Of a stretch of DNA of 64,000 nt, positions 8,689-17,448 are shown piece by piece. The DNA is from Chloroflexota bacterium (lineage in GTDB: Bacteria; Chloroflexota; Dormibacteria; Aeolococcales; Aeolococcaceae): assembly GCA_005880985.1 (NCBI GenBank), contig VBIQ01000004.1, positions 186,001 through 250,000 on the forward strand, in the 5' to 3' direction. The notes below the pieces were generated by a model. It did no database searches. It was given only the letters and a program-made list of their open reading frames with translations, and was not told the origin of the DNA. Both the position numbers and the translations under genes were made by a program. How positions within the stretch are numbered: position 1 is the first letter of the stretch; each line of letters starts with the position of its first letter.

Positions 8689-10085
8689 GCGAGGCTCAGG
8701 CGGACGGCGCGTCCTCGCGGCCCAGGGTGGTGGTGCTCGGCGGCGGTCCCGCCGGGGATGTCGCCGCCCTGCGCGGGGCGCAGCTGGGCGCCCGGGTCAC
8801 CCTGATCGAGCGCGCCGAGCTCGGCGGCACCTGTCTCAACTGGGGATGCATCCCCACCAAATCGCTGCTCGCCGCCGCCGACCTGCTGCGCAGGATCAAG
8901 CTGAGCGACGAGTTCGGGATCGAGGTCGGGGAGGTGAAGGTCAATTTCCCGCGCATGATGGAGCGCAAGGAGGAGGTGGTCCTCGCCATGCGGCGCGGCG
9001 TCGAGGCCGCCTGCAAGCGCAAGAAGGTCGAGGTGCTCAGGGAGCACGGCGTCATCGAAGATGGCGCGGTGGTCGCCGGCGGTCGCAGCCTTGCCTACGA
9101 CCATCTGGTGGTCTGCGTCGGCACCGAGGCGTACGGGCTCCCCGGCGTCGACATGGACCACCCCAGCGTGGTCACCTCCAACGGCATCCTCCGGCTGGAG
9201 CGCATCCCCGAGCGGCTGCTGATCATCGGTGGTGGCGTCATCGGCTGCGAGTTCGCCAGCCTCTTTGCTCCGCTGGGGACGCGGACCACGGTGGTGGAGG
9301 TGCTGCCGCAGATCCTCGCCGGGGTCGACTCCCGCATCGTCGCCCAGTTCCGCAAGCTGATGGAGGCGCAGGGCATCACCTTCCTCACCGGCCGCACGCT
9401 GGCGAAGGTCACCGAGTACCGTGCCGACGACCTCAGCGTCGAGCTCGACGACGGCACCGCGATCGACTGCGACGTGATGCTGATCAGCATCGGCCGCCAG
9501 GCGCAGACCCGTGGCATCGGACTGGAGTCGATCGGGGTGGAGCTCACCGAGCAGGGGCACATCGTGGTCGACGACATGCTGCAGACCGCAAACCCGCGGA
9601 TCTGGGCGGCCGGCGACTGTATCGGCGGGCACCAGCTCGCCCATCTCGCCAGCAAGGAGGCGGAACGCGCGGTCGAGAACGCGCTCGGACATCACCCCCG
9701 GGCCATCGACCGGACGGTGGTGCCGTCGTGCATCTACACCCACCCGGAAATTGCCATGGTCGGCCTCAACAGCGAGACCGCGAAGCAGGTCGCCGGCGAG
9801 GTCAAGACCGGGCAGGCGCGCTTCCTCGGCAACGGCAAGGCGCTCGGTGAGGGGGAGCCCGACGGGGTGGCCCTGCTGGTGGCCGACAAGCAGACCGATC
9901 AGCTGCTCGGCGCGACCATCATGGGAGCGCACGCGGTGGAGATCATCCACGAGATCGGCGTCGCCATCTCCGACGGGCTGACCATGGCCGAGCTGGGCGA
10001 CATCATCCACGCCCACCCCACCGTCAGCGAGCTGGTGATGGACGCCAACCAGCAGGGCGAAGGCATCGCCCCGTATCTGTCGTAG
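8685..10085 (+). CDS. lpdA: Dihydrolipoamide dehydrogenase (E3)
   Basis: A 466-residue flavoprotein that reoxidises dihydrolipoyl groups and passes electrons to NAD+. It shows the FAD-binding GGGPAG motif at the N-terminus, the redox disulfide in GGTCLNWGCIPTK (C50/C55), the NAD-binding IIGGGVIGCEFAS region, the second FAD motif IWAAGDCIG, and the C-terminal catalytic HAHPTVSE (H444). Length and motif order are normal for class I pyridine nucleotide-disulfide oxidoreductases. Its GTG start overlaps the kgd stop by 4 bp, so the two are translationally coupled and almost certainly form one 2-oxoglutarate dehydrogenase complex. It may also serve other lipoyl complexes in the cell. Confidence 0.93.
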   Translation: MSEAQADGASSRPRVVVLGGGPAGDVAALRGAQLGARVTLIERAELGGTCLNWGCIPTKSLLAAADLLRRIKLSDEFGIEVGEVKVNFPRMMERKEEVVLAMRRGVEAACKRKKVEVLREHGVIEDGAVVAGGRSLAYDHLVVCVGTEAYGLPGVDMDHPSVVTSNGILRLERIPERLLIIGGGVIGCEFASLFAPLGTRTTVVEVLPQILAGVDSRIVAQFRKLMEAQGITFLTGRTLAKVTEYRADDLSVELDDGTAIDCDVMLISIGRQAQTRGIGLESIGVELTEQGHIVVDDMLQTANPRIWAAGDCIGGHQLAHLASKEAERAVENALGHHPRAIDRTVVPSCIYTHPEIAMVGLNSETAKQVAGEVKTGQARFLGNGKALGEGEPDGVALLVADKQTDQLLGATIMGAHAVEIIHEIGVAISDGLTMAELGDIIHAHPTVSELVMDANQQGEGIAPYLS

Positions 10086-10100
10086 CGGCTGACCCCGCCC

Positions 10101-10547
10101 TCAGCTCGGGATCTGGCGGAGGCGGTCCTGGGCCCGGCGGCGGCGGCGGGCGGTGACCATGCGCCGGGCGATCCGTACCTCGCGGATGGTGAACACCGCG
10201 ATCACCAAGGCCAGGCCGAGCAGGACTCCCCCCACCCAGCGTGGGGTGAGCACGGCGCTGGTGGTGCCGGCGGTCACCAGCACGGTGACGGCGGCACCCA
10301 GCACCACCACCTCGAAGAGGCGGAGCATCACCAGTGCCACCTCGGTGGGCCCGGCCAGCCGGGCGCGGACGGCAGCACGCACCTGGTCGGCGGCGGCCCC
10401 CGGCGAGGACGGGGGTGCCGACGCCGGGCCTGTCCCCGGCGTCCGCCAGGGAGGCGGCGCGCCCGGGGTGGTGCGCCGGCGCAGGGCACCAAGCGCGCCG
10501 AGCATGAGCAGGCGCGTCAGCAACCGGGCGAGGACTCCGAAGGGCAT
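10101..10547 (-). CDS. Hypothetical membrane protein
   Basis: A protein of 148 residues from ATG 10547, preceded by GGTGGGG at a reasonable distance. The ORF track extends to a TTG eight codons earlier. It has a basic, Pro-rich N-terminal half and two hydrophobic stretches in the C-terminal half (LRLFEVVVLGAAVTVLVTAG and WVGGVLLGLALVIAVFTI), ending in a strongly basic tail (ARRRRRAQDRLRQ). No family is recognised. It converges with lpdA, with 15 bp between the stops and no obvious terminator. Confidence 0.5.
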   Translation of the reverse strand: MPFGVLARLLTRLLMLGALGALRRRTTPGAPPPWRTPGTGPASAPPSSPGAAADQVRAAVRARLAGPTEVALVMLRLFEVVVLGAAVTVLVTAGTTSAVLTPRWVGGVLLGLALVIAVFTIREVRIARRMVTARRRRRAQDRLRQIPS

Positions 10548-10807
10548 CGCCCCACCATCTTCGCGCAAAGCCCCGAACCGGGCACGTCGCGCATCTCGCT
10601 CAGCCGGAGCTGGACACCAGAGCGGGCGAACCGTTGCCGGTCCGCCCGCCAGGAAGGGGTGAAAAGCAAGGGGGTGCGGCCGGGCTGGGCCGCGGCGCTG
10701 TCTCCCGCGCCGGGAGAAGCGTTATCCCTATTCTGCACCATCGCCCGGAAACGGCCGCCGCCAGGTGTTACAGTCCGGCCGCGTCGAGGGCTCAAGGAGA
10801 GGACAGA

Positions 10808-11035
10808 GTGCGTGCGTACATCCTCATCAGCGCGTCCGCCGGCAAGGCGATGGACGTGGCCTCGCACCTCAAGGGTCAGCGCGGCGTGATCCAGGCAGAC
10901 GCCATCACCGGTGAGTACGACGTCATCGCCCAGGTGGAGGCGGATGACATCGCCGGCATCGGCAGTCTCATCGTCGAGAAGGTGCAGCGCCTCGACGGCG
11001 TCTTCAAGACGATCACCTGCCTCGCCGTCGAGTAG
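10808..11035 (+). CDS. Stand-alone Lrp/AsnC ligand-binding (RAM) domain protein
   Basis: Seventy-five residues comprising one AsnC C-terminal-type alpha-beta domain (AYILISASAGKAMDVASHLK ... YDVIAQVEADD ... TITCLAVE) with no helix-turn-helix. Such stand-alone RAM proteins bind amino acids or related ligands and oligomerise, sometimes modulating full-length Lrp proteins. The longer ORF in the track is a read-through. GTG 10808 is well supported by AAGGAGAGGA seven bases upstream. A TACAGT -10-like hexamer lies at 10769-10774. The gene precedes a CDP-alcohol phosphatidyltransferase by 13 bp, so the two may be co-transcribed. Confidence 0.8.
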   Translation: MRAYILISASAGKAMDVASHLKGQRGVIQADAITGEYDVIAQVEADDIAGIGSLIVEKVQRLDGVFKTITCLAVE

Positions 11036-11048
11036 CTCGAGCCCGCCG

Positions 11049-11927
11049 ATGTCCGGCGGCGGACCCGGACCTGTCTACGTCGAGGGCAGGATCGGCTTGC
11101 GCGGCCTCGCCGGTCTGTACGCGGAGGCGTTCGGGCGGCTGCGCCGGAGCGCCCACCTGCGCGCGTCGTACCTCTTCTGGATCGCCCTGGGCCTGGTCCT
11201 CACCGAGGCCTTCAGCGTCTCGGTTGCGCATCTGCAGTCGACCGACACGGAACGCTGGGCCGCCGCCGCGGCGCTGGGATGGTGGCTGTTCCCGAGCCTG
11301 GTGCTCGCCGGTGGCGCGGCCCTGCTGGTCACGCCCGCGGGCGAGCGCATCGACTACATCGGTGTTCCCAACGGCCTCACCGCGCTTCGCGCGTACAGCT
11401 GCCTTCCGCTGCTGCTCACCGCGACGCTGAGCACTCCCGGACGAAGCGGTTTCGTCATCTGGTCGACGACCGGCGGGCTGATCGGCCTGCTCGACTTCGC
11501 CGACGGCTTCATCGCCCGCCGGGTGGGCCCGCTCACCGAGCTGGGGCGCGCCCTCGATCCCGCCATGGACTCGCTCTTCTTCGGCACCGCGGCGATCGGC
11601 AACGTGCTGCTGGGCATCATCCCGCGCTGGCTGATGGCGCTGCTGCTGTTCCGCTACCTGGCTCCGCTACTGGCCACACCGGTCGTCTTTCTCGCCGGCC
11701 GGCGTCCGGAGCTTGTCTACACGGTGTGGGGCCGCCGCAACACCGCGTTCACCGGAGTTGTCCTCTTCGTCCTGATGCTGGTGCGCGCCTTCTATGGACC
11801 GGTGGACGCGGTGGCCATCGCCATCGGCGTGCCGCTGCTCGGCACCACCACGGTGCTGCATTTCATCGCCCTGGCGGAGCGCACCTACCACGCCCCGGTG
11901 GTTCGCGAGAGGCGGCGCCCGGACTAG
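11049..11927 (+). CDS. CDP-alcohol phosphatidyltransferase family membrane protein
   Basis: A 292-residue integral membrane protein. The family signature is intact: DFADGFIARRVGPLTELG followed by RALDPAMD fits DGx2ARx8Gx3Dx3D, whose aspartates bind the metal and CDP-alcohol. Enzymes of this family join a CDP-diacylglycerol or similar donor to an alcohol. The N-terminal ~95 residues form an extra region with two hydrophobic segments (about 41-57 and 76-92) before the usual catalytic core, which is longer than PgsA-type enzymes. The substrate cannot be told from sequence. It is distinct from the PgsA-like gene at the right edge of the window. ATG 11049 was chosen because it follows the AsnC stop closely. 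Confidence 0.8.
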   Translation: MSGGGPGPVYVEGRIGLRGLAGLYAEAFGRLRRSAHLRASYLFWIALGLVLTEAFSVSVAHLQSTDTERWAAAAALGWWLFPSLVLAGGAALLVTPAGERIDYIGVPNGLTALRAYSCLPLLLTATLSTPGRSGFVIWSTTGGLIGLLDFADGFIARRVGPLTELGRALDPAMDSLFFGTAAIGNVLLGIIPRWLMALLLFRYLAPLLATPVVFLAGRRPELVYTVWGRRNTAFTGVVLFVLMLVRAFYGPVDAVAIAIGVPLLGTTTVLHFIALAERTYHAPVVRERRRPD

Positions 11928-11986
11928 ACGCTGCATTGGCGTGTCACGCCGCGCACACGGCACCGGGAGCTTCGCCGCACCGAGCG

Positions 11987-11992
11987 CATAAT
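11987..11992 (+). promoter_or_regulatory. -10-like hexamer for tdh, probable leaderless start
   Basis: CATAAT lies 6 nt before the tdh GTG (11999), with no Shine-Dalgarno in between. This spacing would put the transcription start at or next to the start codon. Confidence 0.45.
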
Positions 11993-11998
11993 CGATGC

Positions 11999-13036
11999 GT
12001 GCATGCCGTCATCAAGTCGACTCCCGGGCCCGGCTTCATCGTCGCCGACGTGGCCGAGCCCACCCCGGCTCCGGGCGAGGTGGTTCTCGAGGTGGAGGCG
12101 GCCTCGGTCTGTGGTACCGACGTGCACCTCTACGACTGGAACCGCTGGGCGGCGGAGCGGGTGCATCCCCCGCGGGTGGTGGGGCACGAGATGTGCGGAC
12201 GCGTCGCCGCGCTCGGCCCCGATGTCGACGGCGTGCAGATCGGCGACCGGGTCGCGGTCGAGACCCACCTCGTCTGCGGGCACTGTCCGGAATGCCTCCG
12301 CGGCGACTTCCACGTCTGCGCCAACACGCGCATCCTCGGTGTCGACGTCGACGGCGCGTTCGCCGAGTACGTCGCCGTACCCCGGCGCAACCTGTGGCCC
12401 GTGGTGCCCGGTCTGGCTCCCGAGCTGGCGGCGCTGATGGAGCCCTTCGGCAACGCGGTGCATGCTTGCTCCGCCGGACGCCTGCGCGGTCAGGTCGTCG
12501 CCGTCTTCGGATGCGGCCCCATCGGATGCGCCGCGGTGGCCATCGCCCGCGCCGAGAACGCCGCGCGCGTCGTCGCCGTCGACCCCAATCGGTACCGCCT
12601 CGAGCTGGCCGAGCGCATGGGTGCCGACGCGCTGGTTGCTGCCGGCGACGACCTCGAGCCGGCGGTGACCCGCGCCGCCGGCGGACCGCTCGACTGCGCC
12701 TTGGAGATGAGTGGAGCGCCGCCTGCGGTCGTCGCTTCGGTGCGACTGGTGCGGCCCGGGGGCTGGATCAGCGTGCTCGGCATCGGCGACGCCGCGACCA
12801 CTCTCGACGTCGGCCGCGACGTGGTGATGAAGGGACTCACCCTGTTCGGCGTCGTCGGACGCAGGATGTTCTCCACCTGGGAGCAGACCACCGCCTATCT
12901 CTCGGGACCGATCGACCCGGCACCACTGCTCACCCACCGCTTCGCCCTGGACGAGGTGGACGGGGCGATGGAGCTGATCAAGTCGGGCCGCTGCGGCAAG
13001 GTGGTGTTGCTTCCCGACGGCCGCGCCGGACATTGA
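11999..13036 (+). CDS. tdh: L-threonine 3-dehydrogenase / Zn-dependent medium-chain dehydrogenase
   Basis: A 345-residue zinc alcohol dehydrogenase-superfamily enzyme expected to oxidise L-threonine to 2-amino-3-oxobutyrate with NAD+. Catalytic zinc ligands are visible (C38 in SVCGTD, H63-E64 in VGHEM), the structural zinc site has four Cys (C93, C96, C99, C107), and the Rossmann motif is VAVFGCGPIGCAAV. HLYDWNRWA matches threonine dehydrogenases. The neighbour kbl, 13 bp downstream, performs the next step, which makes the assignment strong. The ORF track extends far upstream in a shadow frame. GTG 11999 is chosen because the conserved MxAVxK-type N-terminus and a CATAAT box fit there. Confidence 0.9.
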   Translation: MHAVIKSTPGPGFIVADVAEPTPAPGEVVLEVEAASVCGTDVHLYDWNRWAAERVHPPRVVGHEMCGRVAALGPDVDGVQIGDRVAVETHLVCGHCPECLRGDFHVCANTRILGVDVDGAFAEYVAVPRRNLWPVVPGLAPELAALMEPFGNAVHACSAGRLRGQVVAVFGCGPIGCAAVAIARAENAARVVAVDPNRYRLELAERMGADALVAAGDDLEPAVTRAAGGPLDCALEMSGAPPAVVASVRLVRPGGWISVLGIGDAATTLDVGRDVVMKGLTLFGVVGRRMFSTWEQTTAYLSGPIDPAPLLTHRFALDEVDGAMELIKSGRCGKVVLLPDGRAGH

Positions 13037-13049
13037 TGACGGAGACGGC

Positions 13050-14273
<1,224 letters not shown>

Positions 14274-14399
14274 GCTGACGGGTGATGCAGCGGTCCCGGC
14301 AACGGCAGTCGATCAGGCGCGCCCATCCGGCCACTCGTAACGTCCCGGCCGGGATGGACTTTCCCTCGGTGGGTCGTGCCCGACCCAGGCTCGGCTGAG

Positions 14400-14993
14400 A
14401 TGCCACATCGTGGCGAGGCCGAGCTGGAGGCCGAGCGCGAGCTGATCGTCGCCGCGCAGCGCAACCGAGCGGACTTCGCCCCGCTCTACGAACGCTACGT
14501 GGACCAGATCTTCGCCTACGCCTACACCCTGACCGGGGACCGGGAGCTCGCCCAGGACGTGACCGCCGCCACCTTCGCCAAGGCCATCGAGGAGCTGCCG
14601 CGCTTCCAGTGGCGTGGCGTGCCCTACTCCGCCTGGCTCTACCGCGTCGCCGGCAACCTGGTGGCGCGGCATCGCCGCCGGCCCGGCTGGCTGGAGCTCC
14701 AACCGAACCTGATCGACGAGGGCATCGGCCCCGAGGACGCGGCGATCGCCTCGGACCGCCACGCCGAGGTGCGGCGCGCCGTCGCCGAGCTGCCGGTGGA
14801 CCAGCGCCAGGCGATCGTGCTCCGCTTCTCGGGCCAGCTCGCCAACCGCGAGATCGCCGCGCTGATGGGCCGCAGTGAGGGGGCGGTCAAGCTGCTGACC
14901 TTCCGCGCCCTGACCCGACTGCGCCGGCGCCTGGGAGCGCCGCTTCCGGCCGAGCGGCTGGCGGCGGCCGCCGGAGACGAGCATGCCGGCTGA
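14400..14993 (+). CDS. ECF-type RNA polymerase sigma factor
   Basis: A protein of 197 residues from ATG 14400. Region 2 spans roughly residues 24-95 (FAPLYERYVDQIFAYAYTLT, then DVTAATFAKAIEELPRF and YSAWLYRVAGNLVARHRRR) and region 4 the C-terminal third (AELPVDQRQAIVLRF, NREIAALMGRSEGAVKLL). There is no region 1.1 or 3, as expected for extracytoplasmic-function sigma factors, and no extra C-terminal domain. It overlaps by 11 bp a small gene with a C-terminal membrane segment that could be its anti-sigma partner. The target promoters are unknown. Confidence 0.85.
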   Translation: MPHRGEAELEAERELIVAAQRNRADFAPLYERYVDQIFAYAYTLTGDRELAQDVTAATFAKAIEELPRFQWRGVPYSAWLYRVAGNLVARHRRRPGWLELQPNLIDEGIGPEDAAIASDRHAEVRRAVAELPVDQRQAIVLRFSGQLANREIAALMGRSEGAVKLLTFRALTRLRRRLGAPLPAERLAAAAGDEHAG

Positions 14994-15345
14994 TCGCGGC
15001 CTCTTCGACTCGCCGCCGCCGGCGCTGACCGACGAGCTCGACACCGTCCTCGAGAGCGGCGCCGCGGCGGCGCGCACCCGGTCCGAGCTGCTGCTCCCGC
15101 TGCTGGAAACGGCGTGGGAGCTCAGCGAGGTGCTCACCCTTCCCTGGTTGGACGAGGCGGAACGGCGCCGGCTGTACAGCCGCAGCCTGGAGCTGGCGGC
15201 GGGCTGGCCGCGCCGCACCCTGCGTCGCCTCCGCCTCGACCGGCCGGCGGTGGTCGGCGCGGCCGCCGGCGGCGCGCTGGTCACCGTGGCGGCGGCGGTG
15301 ATGGTGGCGCGCCACGGGCGATCGCGGGCACCTCTGCCTGCCTGA
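14983..15345 (+). CDS. Small membrane protein overlapping the sigma factor gene (candidate anti-sigma factor)
   Basis: A protein of 120 residues. The first ~85 are soluble and helical with alternating acidic and basic stretches. A single hydrophobic segment follows (AVVGAAAGGALVTVAAAVMV) with a short basic end. The 11-bp overlap with the upstream ECF sigma gene argues for coupled expression, and a cytoplasmic helical domain plus one transmembrane helix is a common anti-sigma layout. No zinc-binding HxxxCxxC motif is present and I do not recognise the sequence, so the anti-sigma role is inference from position only. Confidence 0.55.
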   Translation: MPADRGLFDSPPPALTDELDTVLESGAAAARTRSELLLPLLETAWELSEVLTLPWLDEAERRRLYSRSLELAAGWPRRTLRRLRLDRPAVVGAAAGGALVTVAAAVMVARHGRSRAPLPA

Positions 15346-15358
15346 CGCGGGTCGGGGC

Positions 15359-15364
15359 TACCCT
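15359..15364 (+). promoter_or_regulatory. -10-like hexamer before the 64-residue ORF
   Basis: TACCCT lies 6 nt before ATG 15371 with no ribosome site, matching the leaderless pattern seen elsewhere in the window. Confidence 0.35.
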
Positions 15365-15370
15365 GGGGTG

Positions 15371-15565
15371 ATGATCCCGCCCTCCGACCAGCGACCCGAG
15401 GACGGCGCCGAGCTCACTCCCCGCGAGCGCGCCCACCTGCGCTCTCGCGACCGCAAGCGGGTCACCAGGATGGTGATGGACAACGCCGCGGTCCGCCGGT
15501 TGGTGCTCCTGCGCGGGCAGAAGAAGGCTGCGCCGCCTCGCGACGAGGACGCTGGCCGGCGCTGA
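15371..15565 (+). CDS. Small basic hypothetical protein
   Basis: Sixty-four residues, highly charged and Arg-rich (ERAHLRSRDRKRVTRMVMDN), with no membrane segment and no recognised domain. Support comes from codon pattern, the TACCCT box 6 nt upstream of ATG 15371, and its fit between two well-supported genes on the same strand. It could be a small nucleic-acid-binding or regulatory protein. A chance ORF is not excluded. Confidence 0.4.
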   Translation: MIPPSDQRPEDGAELTPRERAHLRSRDRKRVTRMVMDNAAVRRLVLLRGQKKAAPPRDEDAGRR

Positions 15566-15632
15566 ACGGCCGCCGCCGGCCCGGCTCGGTGACGGGATCG
15601 GCACGGCGGATCGATGGTCCGGAAGCTGGGGT

Positions 15633-15638
15633 CACAAT
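15633..15638 (+). promoter_or_regulatory. -10-like hexamer of the DUF4129/MoxR operon
   Basis: CACAAT lies 8 nt before ATG 15647, which would give a leaderless or near-leaderless transcript for the first gene of the operon. Confidence 0.4.
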
Positions 15639-15646
15639 GGCCCGCG

Positions 15647-16756
15647 ATGGACAGCGCCGATCCGCCGCCGCCCTCCTGGCAACCCGGTCCGCCGCCACCT
15701 CCCGGCGCGTGGGTGCCGCCGCCGGCGGCACCGCCGCAATGGAATCCCTGGGGTGCTCCGCCGCCCCCCGCGGGCGGGGGGCCAGGTGCCCCGGGTGCCA
15801 TCCCCGGCTGGGATCCGCGGCCCGTCCGCGCGCCCACTGCCGTCGGCAGCGGCAGCTTCCGGGCTCGCGGCGTCGGCGAGCTCCTGGACGGGGCCTTCAC
15901 CCTCTATCGCCGCAACTTCCTGCTGATCGTCGCCATCGCTGCGGCGGTCCAGGTTCCCTTCGCCCTGATCCAGCTCGCCCTCTACCGCGCCGCGGACCTG
16001 AGCGGACACCTCAGCTCGATCAACACCACCCTGCAGCAGATCAACGCTCGCACCCAGAGCGGTCTCTACGCCAGCAGCGACCAGATCGACACGCTCAAGG
16101 GTGACGCCGGTGCGCTGATCGGCACCTTCGTTCTCGTCTTCGCCATCCAGTACCTGGTGGTGCGCCCGCTCGCCGAAGCCGCCACCACCAGGGCGGTCAG
16201 TGATCGCTACCTCGACCGCCCGTCGTCGGTGGGCAGCTCGTACGGCGCCGCCCTGCGGCGACTCCCCGCGCTGATCGCGATGACGCTGCTGCTGACCCTC
16301 GGTGCGACCGCGCTGGCCGCGGTGGTGATCGTGGCAGCCGTGGTCGCGGGGGCAGGGGGTGCGGTGCTGGTCGGCCTGCTGGCACTGGTGGCGATGGCCG
16401 TCGGCTACGTGCGGGTTCGGGTTGCGGCGCAGGCGATCGTCCTCGAGGGTGTTTCCGGAGTGCGCGGTCTGCGCCGCAGCTGGTCACTGCTTCGCGGCGC
16501 CTTCTGGCGAACCTTCGGCATCCTCGGGCTGCTGGCGCTGATCGAGCTGATCGTCAGCGGCATCGTCACCCTCCCGGTCACCGCCGCCACCAGCGGCCTG
16601 GACAGCGGCTCGCGCCAGCTGCTGCAGACCGCGCTGGGTGCGGTGGCGACCGTCTTCGTCGCTCCCATCACCCTGATCACCCTGACGCTCTACTACTACG
16701 ACGCCCGCATCCGCCGAGAGGCGTTCGACATCGAGATGCTCGCCGCCTCGCTGTGA
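15647..16756 (+). CDS. Pro-rich membrane protein, glycerophosphodiester phosphodiesterase membrane-domain-like
   Basis: A protein of 369 residues. The first ~60 are almost pure Pro/Gly/Ala/Trp (PPPPSWQPGPPPPPG), a cytoplasmic disordered tail. From about residue 70 a domain of roughly six transmembrane helices begins with ARGVGELLDGAFTLYRRNF, the typical entry to the GDPD membrane-domain/YciC-like family found in actinobacteria. The function of that family is unclear, and no soluble phosphodiesterase domain is attached. ATG 15647 is preferred over the earlier GTG because of the CACAAT hexamer. It overlaps the next gene by 4 bp and is the first gene of the MoxR/DUF58 operon. Confidence 0.75.
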   Translation: MDSADPPPPSWQPGPPPPPGAWVPPPAAPPQWNPWGAPPPPAGGGPGAPGAIPGWDPRPVRAPTAVGSGSFRARGVGELLDGAFTLYRRNFLLIVAIAAAVQVPFALIQLALYRAADLSGHLSSINTTLQQINARTQSGLYASSDQIDTLKGDAGALIGTFVLVFAIQYLVVRPLAEAATTRAVSDRYLDRPSSVGSSYGAALRRLPALIAMTLLLTLGATALAAVVIVAAVVAGAGGAVLVGLLALVAMAVGYVRVRVAAQAIVLEGVSGVRGLRRSWSLLRGAFWRTFGILGLLALIELIVSGIVTLPVTAATSGLDSGSRQLLQTALGAVATVFVAPITLITLTLYYYDARIRREAFDIEMLAASL

Positions 16757-17448
16757 GCTCCTGCTCAGCCTGGCGACGGTGGGCGGCGATCGCTGTCTTG
16801 CCGGCGGCGGTGGCGGCACCGGTGGTCGCGCGGGCAGAGACCATCCTCCCCGCCGGCAGCGGCGCCAGAGACAGCCTGCAGCGCGTCTACCAGTCGCCGG
16901 CATTCCGCGACCTCGACCGCTCCCCGGACCGCGGGCCGCTCGCCGCCCTCGGCGACGCCATCCTCCGGCTGCTCCGCGCCGTGCTCGACACCCTCGGGGC
17001 TCCGGTGTCGCTGCTGCTCGGCGCGCTGGTGCTGGCGGTGGCGATCGCCCTGGCCGTCCTCCGCCTTCGCGGCGTGCTCGGCGGCCGCCAGCTCCACGTC
17101 GAGGACGAGCCGGCGGCGGCGGGGGATGATCCCGATCAGGAGTGGGACGCCGCCGAGAAGGCGGCGGCGGTGGGCGACTTTCGCGAGGCGGTTCGCCGCG
17201 CCTTCCGCAGCGCGCTGCTCAGCATCGGTCTGCGCGGCCGGCTTCCGCTGCAGGCCAGCTGGACAACCCGCGACCTGCTCCGCCACGCCGCCGGTGACGC
17301 CGACCTGCTGGCGGCGCTGGCCCCGGCCGCCGAGGCCTTCGACCGCGCCTGGTACGGAGGCATGCCGGTGGACGCGGCCGACTGGTCGGTGGCCCGGGGA
17401 CGCTGCCAGGCGGTGCGGCGGCTCGCCGGACGCCGGGTGACCGCATGA
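16753..17448 (+). CDS. DUF4129 domain membrane protein
   Basis: A protein of 231 residues: N-terminal signal or anchor (AIAVLPAAVAAPVVARA), a short extracytoplasmic stretch, one strong transmembrane helix (SLLLGALVLAVAIALAVLRL), then a cytoplasmic DUF4129 domain ending with the family's Tyr-Gly-Gly region (FDRAWYGGMPVDAADW). DUF4129 proteins sit beside MoxR ATPases, DUF58 and transglutaminase-like proteins and are thought to act in envelope-linked assembly. The GTG start overlaps the upstream stop and the stop overlaps the DUF4350 gene, so the genes are co-translated. Confidence 0.8.
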   Translation: MSSCSAWRRWAAIAVLPAAVAAPVVARAETILPAGSGARDSLQRVYQSPAFRDLDRSPDRGPLAALGDAILRLLRAVLDTLGAPVSLLLGALVLAVAIALAVLRLRGVLGGRQLHVEDEPAAAGDDPDQEWDAAEKAAAVGDFREAVRRAFRSALLSIGLRGRLPLQASWTTRDLLRHAAGDADLLAALAPAAEAFDRAWYGGMPVDAADWSVARGRCQAVRRLAGRRVTA

